The notes beneath the pieces were generated by a model. The model had not been told where the DNA came from. It was given only the letters and a program-made list of their open reading frames with translations, and ran no database searches. Both the position numbers and the translations under genes were made by a program. Below are positions 8,089 to 17,304 of a stretch of 64,000 nt of DNA, one piece after another. Origin of the DNA: Curtobacterium pusillum (GTDB lineage: Bacteria > Actinomycetota > Actinomycetes > Actinomycetales > Microbacteriaceae); contig NZ_VEIY01000001.1 of the NCBI RefSeq assembly GCF_007680845.1, positions 859,789 through 923,788 on the forward strand. Direction: 5' to 3'. Within the stretch, counting starts at the first letter, position 1, and every line of letters starts with the position of its first letter.

Positions 8089-10224
8089 TTGGCTCGATCA
8101 GGCACCCGGCGTGCTGCTGGCGGGACGCGGACCGCGTCGCGTCGCACCAGGCCGCTCGACAACGACGGCGTCATCCCCGTCCTCGCCCGCGCCGTGCGCG
8201 AGGTCGAGGCAGCCGCGCAGCGTGGGCCGCTCAAGGCCTCGAACCGTTCGAAGTTCCAGGCGGTCGCCCTGCTCATGCGCGAGGAACGCGCTCGGGTCAA
8301 GGCGGACCCGGACCTCACCGACGCGCAGCGCGCCGAGCAGCTGAAGCGGCTCGACGGGGTAGCGACGATCCTCGCGAAGACTGCGGCGCGGGACACGAGT
8401 GTGATCCAGCTCCTCACCGAGGAGGCGTCGGTCAGCGAGACCACCCGCACGGTGAAGCGCGACATGATGATCGCCGGCGGCATGGAGCTGCAGCCGGAGG
8501 ACCTCGTCATCGCCGCCGAGCCGTCCCCGGTCGTCGAGACGCCGGTGCGTTCGGTGGTGCCGCAGGCGGTCGTGCAGCGCCAGCTCGCGAACCCGTTCCT
8601 CCCGCCGGACTTCGCGCTCGCCGAGCAGCCCGTCGCCCACGCGCGGCGCCTGGCGAACTGGGAGCTGTTCGGTCCGCTGTTCAAGTCCTTCGAGTACGGC
8701 GCGGGTGGGGGAGCGGCGACGATGCCGCTGCCGGAGCCGAAGACGCTGCACTCGCGCTCGGGCACCACGCTCATGAAGCACCAGGCGGAGCTCATCGCGG
8801 CCGCCGCGGAGGGGCACCGCACCTTCCTGCTCGCGGACGAGCCCGGCCTCGGCAAGACGGCGCAGTCGTTGCTCGCCGCCGAGGCCGCGAACGCGTTCCC
8901 CCTGCTCGTCGTCGTGCCGAACGTGGTCAAGACGAACTGGGCGCGTGAGGCCTCGCGGTGGGTCCCGAACCGGACCGCCACGGTCATCCACGGTGACGGC
9001 GGCGACCTCGACGGGTTCGCCGACATCGTCATCGTGAACTACGAGATCCTCGACCGCCACGCCGGCTGGCTCGGCGCCTTCGGATTCAAGGGCATGGTCG
9101 TCGACGAGGCGCACTTCATCAAGAACAAGGACTCGCAGCGGTCGAAGTTCGTGCTGCAGATCGCCGAGAAGATCCGGCAGCGCACGGCGGCACCGCTCCT
9201 CATGGCCTTGACGGGCACGCCGCTCATCAACTCCGTCGAGGACTTCCGCACCATCTGGGAGTACCTCGGCTGGATCGACGACAAGAAGCCCCGCGCGAAG
9301 CTCATGAACGAGCTCGAGGAGATCGGCCTCACGCCGGCGGACCCGGGCTTCTTCGTCGAGGCACGCAAGGCCGTCATCGACCAGGGCATCGTCCGACGGC
9401 GCAAGGTCGACGTCGCCGCGGACATCCCCGCCCGCCGGATCGCCGACATCCCCGTCGAGCTCGACGGTGAGGAAGGCCGCTCCATCCGGGACGCCGAGCG
9501 CGAGCTGACCGCGAAGCTCGTCAAGCGCTACCACCAGGCGCTCGACGCCCGCACCGGCCAGGACCCGGTCGTCGGCATCGACCACAAGCTCGTCCGACAG
9601 GTCGCGCGGTGGGAGCTCGAGGACCAGGACGCCTCGTCCACCGGGGAGAACGTGTTCTCGATGGTGCGGCGCATCGGCCGGGCGAAGGCGCAGCTCGCGG
9701 CGGACTACGCGGCGCAGCTCGCCTCGAACGTCGGCAAGGTCGTCTTCTTCGCGAAGCACCTCGACGTCATGGACCAGGCGGAGGAGGTCTTCGCACGCCG
9801 GGGCCTCCGCACCGCGACGATCCGTGGCGACCAGACACCAGCGCAGCGCACCGCCGAGATCGACTCGTTCGTGAACGACCCCGACGTCGCGGTCATCGTC
9901 TGCTCGCTCACGGCGGCGGGCGTCGGCCTCAACCTGCAGGTGTCGTCGAACGTCGTGCTCGCCGAGCTGTCGTGGACGAGCGCCGAGCAGACCCAGGCCA
10001 TCGACCGCGTGCACCGGATCGGGCAGGAGGAGCCGGTCACCGCGTGGCGCATCATCGCGGCGCAGACGATCGACACGAAGATCGCCGAGCTCATCGACTC
10101 GAAGGCGTCCCTCGCTGCTCGGGCGCTGGACGGGTCCGACGAGGAGCTCGTCGACTCGGGGGACATCCAGCTCGACGCGATGGCGGCGCTGCTGACCGAG
10201 GCGCTGGAGCGCGGCGCGAAGTAG
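8089..10224 (+). CDS. SNF2-family (superfamily 2) DEAD/DEAH-box helicase-like ATPase
   Basis: About 711 residues with a complete SNF2 core. Walker A is DEPGLGKTAQ (about 250), motif II VDEAHFIKNKDSQRSK (about 337), motif III ALTGTPL (about 372), and the helicase C lobe ends in AIDRVHRIGQEEPV (about 640). These proteins use ATP to move along or remodel duplex DNA and protein-DNA complexes; no nuclease domain is fused. A helical N-terminal region of about 210 residues with a basic beginning precedes the motor. The TTG start is chosen for its AGGAGGAG ribosome site; the frame also opens at 7867. It stands alone, with no restriction or defence partner beside it, so a housekeeping repair or remodelling role is as likely as any other. 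Confidence 0.88.
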   Translation: MARSGTRRAAGGTRTASRRTRPLDNDGVIPVLARAVREVEAAAQRGPLKASNRSKFQAVALLMREERARVKADPDLTDAQRAEQLKRLDGVATILAKTAARDTSVIQLLTEEASVSETTRTVKRDMMIAGGMELQPEDLVIAAEPSPVVETPVRSVVPQAVVQRQLANPFLPPDFALAEQPVAHARRLANWELFGPLFKSFEYGAGGGAATMPLPEPKTLHSRSGTTLMKHQAELIAAAAEGHRTFLLADEPGLGKTAQSLLAAEAANAFPLLVVVPNVVKTNWAREASRWVPNRTATVIHGDGGDLDGFADIVIVNYEILDRHAGWLGAFGFKGMVVDEAHFIKNKDSQRSKFVLQIAEKIRQRTAAPLLMALTGTPLINSVEDFRTIWEYLGWIDDKKPRAKLMNELEEIGLTPADPGFFVEARKAVIDQGIVRRRKVDVAADIPARRIADIPVELDGEEGRSIRDAERELTAKLVKRYHQALDARTGQDPVVGIDHKLVRQVARWELEDQDASSTGENVFSMVRRIGRAKAQLAADYAAQLASNVGKVVFFAKHLDVMDQAEEVFARRGLRTATIRGDQTPAQRTAEIDSFVNDPDVAVIVCSLTAAGVGLNLQVSSNVVLAELSWTSAEQTQAIDRVHRIGQEEPVTAWRIIAAQTIDTKIAELIDSKASLAARALDGSDEELVDSGDIQLDAMAALLTEALERGAK

Positions 10225-10288
10225 TGCGGCGCGGCGCTGGCGCGCGGCTCGCGCGGCGCCGGCGCGCGGCGCGGCGCTCGCGCCGGGT

Positions 10289-10351
10289 CGAACCACGAAA
10301 GCGACGTCGAACCGGGGGATCACCCTGGTGCGACGTCGCTTTCGTGGTTCG
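10289..10351. terminator. Hairpin with perfect 21-base arms
   Basis: Arms at 10289-10309 and 10331-10351 are exact reverse complements containing CCACGAAAGCGAC, with a 21-base loop. It lies between the convergent helicase and mycoredoxin genes. The CGAAAGCGAC part recurs in the hairpin at 33334-33384. Confidence 0.75.
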
Positions 10352-10386
10352 GAGCGCGAAGCCCGCGCCCGCGCCCGGCGCGCGCG

Positions 10387-10659
10387 TCAGATGCGCGACT
10401 GGACCTCGGCGAGCGAGGGGTTCGTCGCCGTGCTGCCGTCCGGGAACACCAGCGTCGGCACGGTCTGGTTGCCGCCGTTCACCTCGGCCACGAGTTCGGC
10501 GGTGCCCGGCGTCTGTTCGATGTCGACCTCGCGGTAGGGCACGCCGGCCTTCGATATCTGGTTCTTCAACCGGGCGCAGTAGCCGCACCAGCTGGTCGTG
10601 AACATCGTGACGGCGCCGGCCTCGGGCACGAACGCGTCGCGGGTGATCGTCTCGCTCAT
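10387..10659 (-). CDS. Mycoredoxin/glutaredoxin-like thiol oxidoreductase
   Basis: A 90-residue thioredoxin-fold protein with active site WCGYC (Cys25, Cys28), followed by the cis-proline segment TVPTLVFPDG. CGYC is the motif of actinobacterial mycoredoxin, which reduces mycothiol mixed disulfides in the cytosol; NrdH-type redoxin is less likely given this motif. On the minus strand TAGCCT lies 6 bases before the ATG, so the mRNA is probably leaderless. It is divergent from the CYTH-CHAD gene. Confidence 0.9.
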   Translation of the reverse strand: MSETITRDAFVPEAGAVTMFTTSWCGYCARLKNQISKAGVPYREVDIEQTPGTAELVAEVNGGNQTVPTLVFPDGSTATNPSLAEVQSRI

Positions 10660-10720
10660 GGGCCCAGGCTAACCCCGGCCGGTTCGGGGAACACGGTGAA
10701 GCCCTGGTAGACAAGAGCGC

Positions 10721-12253
10721 GTGAGCGACACCCACCTCGAGATCGAACGCACCTACGACCTGCCCGAGGGCGGGGACCTTCCGGACCTGATCGGCGTCGG
10801 CGGCATCCTCCGCACCGAGCACCAGGCGCCGTTCGAGCTCGACGCGACCTACTGGGACACCGACCGGTACGACCTCGTCGCCTCGCGCGTGACCGTCCGG
10901 CGCCGCACCGGCGGCCCCGACGCAGGCTGGCACATCAAGCGCGCGGCCTCCGACACCGTCCGGCACGAGGAGCACTTCCCCCTCACCGACGACGCCGACA
11001 CCGTCCCGGTCGAGGTCCTCGCCGCACTGTTCACCGAGCGCCGCGGCCGGGGACTCCGCCCGGTGGTGCGGATCACCACGACCCGCACCGTCACCCGACT
11101 CCTCGACGAGGACGGCGACCAGATCGCCGAACTCGCCGACGACCAGGTCGCCGCCCAGCGGCTCGACGACGACGCTCCGGACACCCCGCGCACGTGGCGC
11201 GAGGTCGAGGTCGAGACCGTCGACGGCGTCGACACCCAGATCGCACACGAACTCTTCGCCGCCCTCGACGGGCGCTTCGCGGCGGTCGGGGCCGGCCCCG
11301 CCGCCGTCTCGTCCAAGCTGGCACGTGGGCTGGCAGGAGCACCGGCACCGCGCCTCCAGACCGCCGAACGGCCCGACAAGGGCACCGCAGCCCGCGCGCT
11401 CACCAAGCGACTCCGCAAGCTGCGCGGGACGCTGCTCGTCCAGGAGGCGCTGCTCCGGTCCGGCGCACCGGCCGACCTCCGCGAGACGGCTGAGACCGCC
11501 CTCGGCATCGCTGCCGTGATCGGGTCCTACCGTCCGGCGTTCCCCGCCACCGAGGAGACGGACCGCGCCGCCGAGGCGGCCGAGGGGCTCGCCGCCGTGA
11601 CGGCACGTGCGGCGCTGGCGGAGTACCTCGTCGACCGGCTGCCCCGCGCCTCGACCCCCGCGCAGGACGCGCTGGTCGACGCGATGACCCGCGAACGGAT
11701 CCTGGCGGCCACCCGGGAACGACGGGCCGTGGCGGTCCGGGACGTCGTCGCGTTCCTGCACGGCGAGCCGTTCCTCGAGCTGCTCGACGTGCTCGACGAC
11801 GCCGTCGAACGCCCGGCACCGACCGCGTGGGCGCTGCGCTCCCCGAAGCGCGTCGCACAGGACGTCTCAGCGGTCGAGAAGCCCCGCGTCCGCGAGCTCG
11901 TGCGCGACGCCGTGGGGGAGGACGACGACTCGTCCGCCGTGCTCGACCGCGAGACGGCGGCGCGCGAGGCGACCGAGCAGGCCTGGCGGGCGGCGACGCG
12001 TGCGCGGATGGCGATGGACGTCCTCGGTGACGATGCGTTCCCGCACGCGCTGTGGAAGCGGGTCGGGGACGCGGCCGACGTCCTCACCGAACGGGTGCGG
12101 TCGCTGCACGCGCTCGACGTGCTGCGGGTGCACTCGGGGATCGCCGAGCGCGGGGGCGAGGGCACGTTCGGGTACGGGGTGCTCGCCGGTGACCGGGTGC
12201 GGCTCGCGGAGGAGTCCTACGACGAGGCGGTGCACGCGCTCAACCGCGTGTGA
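10721..12253 (+). CDS. CYTH and CHAD domain protein
   Basis: A 510-residue two-domain protein. The CYTH (triphosphate tunnel) domain covers about 1-200: LEIERTYDL supplies the N-terminal acidic pair, and repeated charged strands such as VRRRTGG and WHIKRA follow. The CHAD domain covers about 220-510 and is an Arg/His-rich helical bundle starting at ALTKRLRKLRGTLLVQEALL. CHAD domains bind polyphosphate, and CYTH enzymes act on triphosphates, so a polyphosphate or inorganic triphosphate role is expected but not proven. The GTG start has TAGACA 7 bases upstream, the leaderless layout. Confidence 0.9.
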   Translation: MSDTHLEIERTYDLPEGGDLPDLIGVGGILRTEHQAPFELDATYWDTDRYDLVASRVTVRRRTGGPDAGWHIKRAASDTVRHEEHFPLTDDADTVPVEVLAALFTERRGRGLRPVVRITTTRTVTRLLDEDGDQIAELADDQVAAQRLDDDAPDTPRTWREVEVETVDGVDTQIAHELFAALDGRFAAVGAGPAAVSSKLARGLAGAPAPRLQTAERPDKGTAARALTKRLRKLRGTLLVQEALLRSGAPADLRETAETALGIAAVIGSYRPAFPATEETDRAAEAAEGLAAVTARAALAEYLVDRLPRASTPAQDALVDAMTRERILAATRERRAVAVRDVVAFLHGEPFLELLDVLDDAVERPAPTAWALRSPKRVAQDVSAVEKPRVRELVRDAVGEDDDSSAVLDRETAAREATEQAWRAATRARMAMDVLGDDAFPHALWKRVGDAADVLTERVRSLHALDVLRVHSGIAERGGEGTFGYGVLAGDRVRLAEESYDEAVHALNRV

Positions 12254-12324
12254 TCCCGCGCCCGCGCGCGCTCGTCCGTGGACGGGCGCGCCGGGCGGGC
12301 GTCAGCCGGAGCCGACTGCCGCGC

Positions 12325-12348
12325 GCCGGGCGGGCGCGCCCGCCGGGC
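12325..12348. terminator. GC hairpin between convergent genes
   Basis: GCCGGGCGGGCG followed by a reverse complement with one mismatch. It lies in the 100-base gap between the CYTH-CHAD and oligopeptidase genes. A direct repeat, ACGTCAGCCGG / GCGTCAGCCGG, flanks it. Confidence 0.5.
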
Positions 12349-12353
12349 GCACG

Positions 12354-14528
12354 TCAGCCGGCAGCGATCGGGTTCGCGTTCGCCGCCGCCGGCGTGACCT
12401 CGGCCAGCCCGAGCACGTCGAGCAGCCAGGCGAGTTCGAACGCCCGTTCCTTCCAGGAGTCGTAGCGCCCGCTGACACCCCCGTGCCCGGCCGCCATCTC
12501 GGTCTTGAGCAGGACGGGCGCACCGACCTCCCGCAGCTTCGCCGTCCACTTCGCGGGCTCGACGTAAAGCACGCGGGTGTCGTTGATCGAGGTGACCGCG
12601 AGGATCCTCGGGTACTGCACGTCCGACCGGACGTTCTCGTACGGGGTGTACTCGCTCATGTAGCGGTAGACCTCGGGGTCGTGCAGCGGGTCGCCCCACT
12701 CGTCCCACTCGATGACCGTGAGCGGCAGGTCGGGGTCGAGGATGCTCGTCAGCGCGTCGACGAACGGCACCGCGGCGAGGATGCCGGCGAACTTCTCCGG
12801 CGCGAGGTTCGCGACGGCGCCCATGAGCAGGCCACCGGCACTCCCACCTTCGGCGACGAGCTGGTCGGCGCTCGTCCGTCCGCTGTCGATGAGGTGCGAC
12901 GCGACGGCGACGAAGTCCGTGAAGGTGTTCTTCTTGGTCAGGGTCTTGCCGTTCTCGTACCAGTGACGGCCCATCTCGCCGCCGCCGCGGACGTGGGCGA
13001 CGGCGAACACGACACCGCGGTCGAGCATCGAGAGCCGCATGACGCTGAAGCCGGGGTCGATCGAGTGCTCGTACGACCCGTACCCGTACAGGTGCAGCGG
13101 CGCGGGCCGATCGGCGTCGACGGCGTCACGACGCCACACGAGCGAGATCGGCACCCGGGTGCCGTCCGCCGCGGTGGCCCAGTCGCGCTCCTGGACGTAC
13201 TCGGACGGGTCGTACCCGCCGAGGACCGGCTGCCGCTTCAGCACGGTGACCGCTCCGGTCGCGAGGTCGAGGTCGCTCACCTCGGACGGGGTCACGAACG
13301 ACGTGAAGCCGATCCGGAGCGTGGGCTGGTCCCACTCGGGGTTGCCACCGAGTCCGGCGGAGAAGAGCGCCTCGTCGAAGGGGACCTCGTGCGCGTCGCC
13401 GTAGCCGTCGCCCTCGATCGGGATGATCGCGACGCGGGGGAGGGCTTCGGAGCGGTACTCGAGTGCGAGGTGACCGGCGAAGGCGTCGACCGCTTCGATC
13501 CGGCGTTCCGCGTGGTGCGCGACGACGACACGGCGGTCGCGTTCGGACGTCGGGTCGTCGGCGGGGACGTCGACGAGCTCGAAGTTCTCGGCGCCGTCGT
13601 TGTGCAGCACCAGGAAGCGGTCGCTGCCGCCGACGATCGCGTGCTCGATCTCGTACTCGACGCCTTCGCGCCGCGGCCAGACCACCTGGAACTCGCCGGT
13701 GGGGTCGGCCGCGTCGAGGACGAGCGCTTCGGACGTGATCTTCGACCCCAGCTCGATCACGATGTACTGCGACGACCGCGTGACACCGACGCCGACCCAG
13801 TACCGGTCGTCCGGCTCTTCGAACACGACGACGTCGGTCGAGGCGTCGCTGCCCACCGTGTGCCGCCAGATCCGGTCGGGACGCCAGGAGTCGTCGACCG
13901 TCGGGTAGAACACGTACCGCCCGGACGGGTCGAAGGTCGCACCGGAGCCGGTGTTCGGGATCTCGTCGGCGAGGTCCGTGCCGGTCGTCAGGTCGCGGAC
14001 GTGCAGGGTGTAGCGCTCGTCGCCCTCGACGTCGATCCCGTAGACGAGCCGCGTGCCGTCGTCGCTGATGTCGTAGGTGCCGAGCGAGAAGAAGTCGTGC
14101 CCGTCGGCCAGGGCGTTGCCGTCGAGGACGACCTGTTCGCCGGGGAGCGTCGCGGCGCCCTCGGCCACGGCGGGCGGGGTCCAGTCGTCCGGTCCGGCGA
14201 TCGGCGCGCGGCACTGCACGCCGTACTGACTGCCCTCGGCCGTGCGGGTGAAGTACCACCAGTCGCCCATCCGGACGGGGACGGAGAGGTCGGTCTCCTG
14301 CACGCGCCCCTTGACCTCGGCGAAGATCCGGTCGCGAAGCGGAGCCAGGTGTGCCGTCGCCGCCTCGGTGTGCGCGTTCTCGGCTTCGAGGTACGCGAGC
14401 GTGTCCGGGGACTCCTTGTCGCGGAGCCACTCGTAGTCGTCGACGAAGTCGATGCCGTGGTGGGTCCGTGTCACGGGTCGCTTGGCGGCGGTGGGAGGGG
14501 TGGCCTGGACGTGCTCGCTGCTCACCAC
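12354..14528 (-). CDS. ptrB: Oligopeptidase B-like S9 serine peptidase
   Basis: A 724-residue prolyl-oligopeptidase-family protein, the usual length for oligopeptidase B. An N-terminal beta-propeller (about 70-400) covers a C-terminal alpha/beta hydrolase domain. The nucleophile is Ser563 in GGSAGG, with Asp650 in SINDTRV and His682 in AAGHGG completing the triad. YGSYEHSIDPGFS is a conserved block before the nucleophile. It would cleave short peptides, typically after basic residues, in the cytoplasm; no signal peptide is seen. The GTG start overlaps the stop codon of the upstream Fic gene by 7 bases, so translation is probably coupled. Confidence 0.93.
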   Translation of the reverse strand: MVSSEHVQATPPTAAKRPVTRTHHGIDFVDDYEWLRDKESPDTLAYLEAENAHTEAATAHLAPLRDRIFAEVKGRVQETDLSVPVRMGDWWYFTRTAEGSQYGVQCRAPIAGPDDWTPPAVAEGAATLPGEQVVLDGNALADGHDFFSLGTYDISDDGTRLVYGIDVEGDERYTLHVRDLTTGTDLADEIPNTGSGATFDPSGRYVFYPTVDDSWRPDRIWRHTVGSDASTDVVVFEEPDDRYWVGVGVTRSSQYIVIELGSKITSEALVLDAADPTGEFQVVWPRREGVEYEIEHAIVGGSDRFLVLHNDGAENFELVDVPADDPTSERDRRVVVAHHAERRIEAVDAFAGHLALEYRSEALPRVAIIPIEGDGYGDAHEVPFDEALFSAGLGGNPEWDQPTLRIGFTSFVTPSEVSDLDLATGAVTVLKRQPVLGGYDPSEYVQERDWATAADGTRVPISLVWRRDAVDADRPAPLHLYGYGSYEHSIDPGFSVMRLSMLDRGVVFAVAHVRGGGEMGRHWYENGKTLTKKNTFTDFVAVASHLIDSGRTSADQLVAEGGSAGGLLMGAVANLAPEKFAGILAAVPFVDALTSILDPDLPLTVIEWDEWGDPLHDPEVYRYMSEYTPYENVRSDVQYPRILAVTSINDTRVLYVEPAKWTAKLREVGAPVLLKTEMAAGHGGVSGRYDSWKERAFELAWLLDVLGLAEVTPAAANANPIAAG

Positions 14529-15730
14529 CCCACCCTATTCGCCCGTTGTGTGACGCCTGCCTGGACTCGGTCGCCGAACGCCGTGATCTCGTCGGCCACG
14601 GCCACGGTGAGCCACGCGCGCCGCCGCCGCCGCTCGGTGACCGGGCGCAGCACGCCGGCCCGACACAGGTCGTCGGTCACGGCGTCGATCGCCCGGTGGT
14701 CGCCGTCGAGCAGGTCCTCGAGCCGGTCCTCGGTGAGCACCGGGTCGTCGGCGATCGCCCGGTCGACGACGGCGTGCGGCCCGGTCGCGCAGGGTCCGGT
14801 CGCGCGGTCGGCAGCGGCCTCGGCCAGGAGCAGGGCCGTGACGGTGGCTTCGTCGCAGACCGTGCCGATCGCGATCGCGAGGTCGCGGACCCACTCGGCG
14901 ACGAGTCCGCGCCGGTACCGCTCCAGGTGCCAGAAGTAGCGGTCCCGTTCGGCGACGAGTGCCGTGGCGATGGGGACCGCCACGACGCGGGTGAGGCCAC
15001 GACGGCGGAGCACGGCGCCGACGAGGGCGCGTCCGATCCGCCCGTTGCCGTCGGTGAAGGGGTGGATCGACTCGAACTGGGCGTGCGCGATCGCCGCCTG
15101 GGCGATCGGGTGCAGGTCGTCGCGGTGCAGGAACGCGAACAGGTCGCCCATCAGCTCCGGCACGAGGTCGGGCGGGGGTGGGACGTGGCGCGCCAGTCGC
15201 GGGGTGACGCCGCCGCCGATCCAGTTCTGGACGTCCCGCCACCGTCCGGCGTACCGGCCGTCGACGGCGTCGTCGCGCATCAGGCGACGGTGCGCGTCGA
15301 GGAGTGCTGTCTCCTCGATCCGGCCGGAGGCGGCCGACGACACCAGACGCTCGATGGCACCGCCGGCCCGGACCATCGCCGAGGCGCTCCCGTTCGCCCG
15401 GATGCCCACGACGGCACGGGCAAGGTCGTCCAGGCTCGCCGACTCGTGCTCGATGCGGGAGGACGCGACGGCCTCGGTCCGGTCGAGGACGCGGCCGAGC
15501 GCGGTCAGGTCCGCCCCGTGCTGGTCGTCGAGCTCGCGGAGCGCGGTGGCCGCCCGCTCGAGCAACACCGAGGTGTCGGCGTCCGGCGCCCAGCGGGCCG
15601 CTGCGATCCGGGGCGGGATCGACGCCGTGACCGTGGTGGTCTCGCGATCGGGCCGGGCACCGCGGCGGGCGCTGCGCCACGGCAGCGTCGTCGACGTGTG
15701 GGACGGCCAGGGGTGCTCGGCGCGGTGCAT
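14522..15730 (-). CDS. Fic domain protein (probable AMPylating enzyme, class II)
   Basis: A 402-residue Fic protein. The catalytic loop HPFTDGNGRIGR spans 223-234 (His223), with a beta-flap-like segment before it. An inhibitory helix is present N-terminal to the core: SSRIEH at 90-95, with Glu94 as the expected gamma-phosphate competitor. The usual SxxxE(G/N) has His after Glu. Fic proteins transfer AMP or related groups to target hydroxyls; the target is unknown. No separate antitoxin gene is adjacent, consistent with a built-in inhibitory motif. The ATG at 15730 is chosen for GGAGGA 4 bases upstream; earlier in-frame ATGs at 15748 and 15811 lie in the promoter region. A C-terminal winged-helix-like tail is likely. 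Confidence 0.9.
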   Translation of the reverse strand: MHRAEHPWPSHTSTTLPWRSARRGARPDRETTTVTASIPPRIAAARWAPDADTSVLLERAATALRELDDQHGADLTALGRVLDRTEAVASSRIEHESASLDDLARAVVGIRANGSASAMVRAGGAIERLVSSAASGRIEETALLDAHRRLMRDDAVDGRYAGRWRDVQNWIGGGVTPRLARHVPPPPDLVPELMGDLFAFLHRDDLHPIAQAAIAHAQFESIHPFTDGNGRIGRALVGAVLRRRGLTRVVAVPIATALVAERDRYFWHLERYRRGLVAEWVRDLAIAIGTVCDEATVTALLLAEAAADRATGPCATGPHAVVDRAIADDPVLTEDRLEDLLDGDHRAIDAVTDDLCRAGVLRPVTERRRRRAWLTVAVADEITAFGDRVQAGVTQRANRVGW

Positions 15731-15847
15731 CGGTCCTCCGGTTCGCATCGGGTCCCCCGACGGTAGAGGTTCGACGAGGACGCGCGCGAACAATTCGTAT
15801 GTTGTATGCATGGAAGGGATGTCGTCGTCCCTCGCTAGCGTTGGAGC

Positions 15848-17047
15848 ATGAGCAACTCCTTCGTCGTCACCAACGCACACGTGGTCCCCGTCTCCGCCCC
15901 CGAGTTCGACGGCGGTGCCGTCGTCGTCGAGGACGGCCGGATCACCGCGATCGGTCCGGACGTCACCCCGCCACCGGGACTGCCGGTCGTCGACGCCGCG
16001 GGTGCCTGGCTCGTCCCCGGCTTCGTCGAGTCGCACGGCCACGTCGGCATCCACGAGGAAGCGAACGGCGAGGCCGGCAACGACACGAACGAGATGACCG
16101 GGCCGAACATGGCCGGCGTGCGCGCGATCGACGCGATCGACATCGACGACGAGGGGTTCCGCGACGCCCTCGCTGGCGGGATCACGAGCATCGTCGTCAA
16201 GCCGGGCTCCGGCAACCCGATCGGCGGACAGACCGTCGCGATCAAGACCTGGGGCGGCCGCACGATCGACGAGCAACTCATCTCCGACGCGGTGAGCATC
16301 AAGAGCGCCCTCGGCGAGAACCCCAAGCGCGTCTACGGCGGCAAGGGGCAGACCCCCTCGACCCGGCTCGGCGTCGCGAAGATCATCCGGGACGCCTTCG
16401 TCGAGGCACAGAACTACCGCGCCGCGCGGGACGCCGCTGCCGCGAAGGACGAGCCGTTCGCGCGCGACCTCACCAAGGAGACGCTCGTGCGCGTGCTCGA
16501 CGGCGAGCTCGCGTGGGACCAGCACACCCACCGCCACGACGACATCGCCACCGCGATCCGCCTGTCCGAGGAGTTCGGCTACCGGCTCGTCATCAACCAC
16601 GGGACCGAGGCGCACAAGATCGCGGACGTCCTCGCCGAGAAGGACATCCCGGTCATCTACGGGCCGCTCTTCACGAGCCGGTCGAAGGTCGAACTCCGCG
16701 ACCGCGGCATCCCGAACCTCGCGACGATCGCGGCTGCCGGTGTCCGCGTCGCCATCACGACGGACGCCCCGGTCGTCCCGATCAACATGCTCGTCGACCA
16801 GGCGACGGCCGCCGTGAAGGAAGGCCTCCCGTACCAGACCGCGCTCGAGGCACTCACCACGAACCCGGCCGACTTCCTCGGGTTCGGTGACCGTGTCGGT
16901 CGTCTCGCCGAGGGCTACGACGCCGACCTCGTCCTGTGGGACGGCGACCCGCTCGTCGCGACGAGCCGCGCGACGCGCGTCTGGATCGAGGGCAAGCCGG
17001 TCTTCGAGTGGGCCGACGGGACGGGCGTCACCACGCCGCGCTGGTAG
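15848..17047 (+). CDS. Amidohydrolase-superfamily hydrolase (imidazolonepropionase-like)
   Basis: A 399-residue metal-dependent hydrolase. The N-terminal beta sandwich is followed by VPGFVESHGHVG, where His63 and His65 form the first metal pair. Later HTHRHDD, VINHGTEAHK and ITTDAPVVP provide the remaining His and Asp ligands of the TIM barrel. The C-terminus LWDGDPLVATSRATRVW closes the sandwich domain. It resembles imidazolonepropionase and related amidohydrolases, but no hut genes are adjacent, so the substrate is left open. TAGCGT at 15836-15841 is 6 bases from the ATG, indicating a leaderless start. It is divergent from the Fic gene. Confidence 0.88.
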   Translation: MSNSFVVTNAHVVPVSAPEFDGGAVVVEDGRITAIGPDVTPPPGLPVVDAAGAWLVPGFVESHGHVGIHEEANGEAGNDTNEMTGPNMAGVRAIDAIDIDDEGFRDALAGGITSIVVKPGSGNPIGGQTVAIKTWGGRTIDEQLISDAVSIKSALGENPKRVYGGKGQTPSTRLGVAKIIRDAFVEAQNYRAARDAAAAKDEPFARDLTKETLVRVLDGELAWDQHTHRHDDIATAIRLSEEFGYRLVINHGTEAHKIADVLAEKDIPVIYGPLFTSRSKVELRDRGIPNLATIAAAGVRVAITTDAPVVPINMLVDQATAAVKEGLPYQTALEALTTNPADFLGFGDRVGRLAEGYDADLVLWDGDPLVATSRATRVWIEGKPVFEWADGTGVTTPRW

Positions 17048-17058
17048 CGACCCGATGC

Positions 17059-17100
17059 GGACGGGAGGCGCGGTGCCGGCTGGCGCCGCGCCTCCCGTCC
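17059..17100. terminator. GGAGGCGCGG-family hairpin after the amidohydrolase gene
   Basis: A 19-base stem (GGACGGGAGGCGCGG plus GCC, one G-T pair) with a 4-base loop. It starts 11 bases after the amidohydrolase stop, between convergent genes. Confidence 0.82.
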
Positions 17101-17190
17101 GTCCGTGGTCGCGCGCTCACGCGACGTTGCGCGCGTCGTTCGACAGGTGCCGTGTCGACGCATGCGCACGCATTGCGTGCGGGCGCATCG

Positions 17191-17231
17191 TGCGACAGGG
17201 CACGCGTCGATCGCCGCGTGCCGTGTCGCGA
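17191..17231. repeat. TCGATCGA-centred palindromic repeat, copy 2
   Basis: A diverged copy: TGCGACAGGG, then CGTCGATCG, then CGTGCCGTGTCG. It is preceded by GCGCATCG, as copy 4 is preceded by GCATCG. A further degenerate half-copy lies at about 17140-17165. It sits between convergent genes. Confidence 0.6.
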
Positions 17232-17304
17232 ACCTCGTGCGACGCGCGCACGCGCCGGCCGCGCATCCGCACGCGCCGCCGCACGCGCCGCCGGCCGCCC
17301 GCGC

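Noticed and set aside
7763..8344. Leaderless-looking ATG at 7763, 6 bases after TAAACT, opening a 193-codon frame
   Set aside because: The frame runs out of phase into the helicase coding region and has biased, domain-free composition. A very short leader peptide cannot be excluded.
8089..10224. SNF2 helicase as part of a phage-defence system
   Set aside because: No methylase, nuclease, PLD or other defence partner lies beside it; neighbours are a phosphotransferase and a mycoredoxin.
15731..15811. In-frame upstream ATGs for the Fic gene at 15748 and 15811
   Set aside because: They fall in the AT-richer divergent promoter region, and the ATG at 15730 has a clear GGAGGA site.
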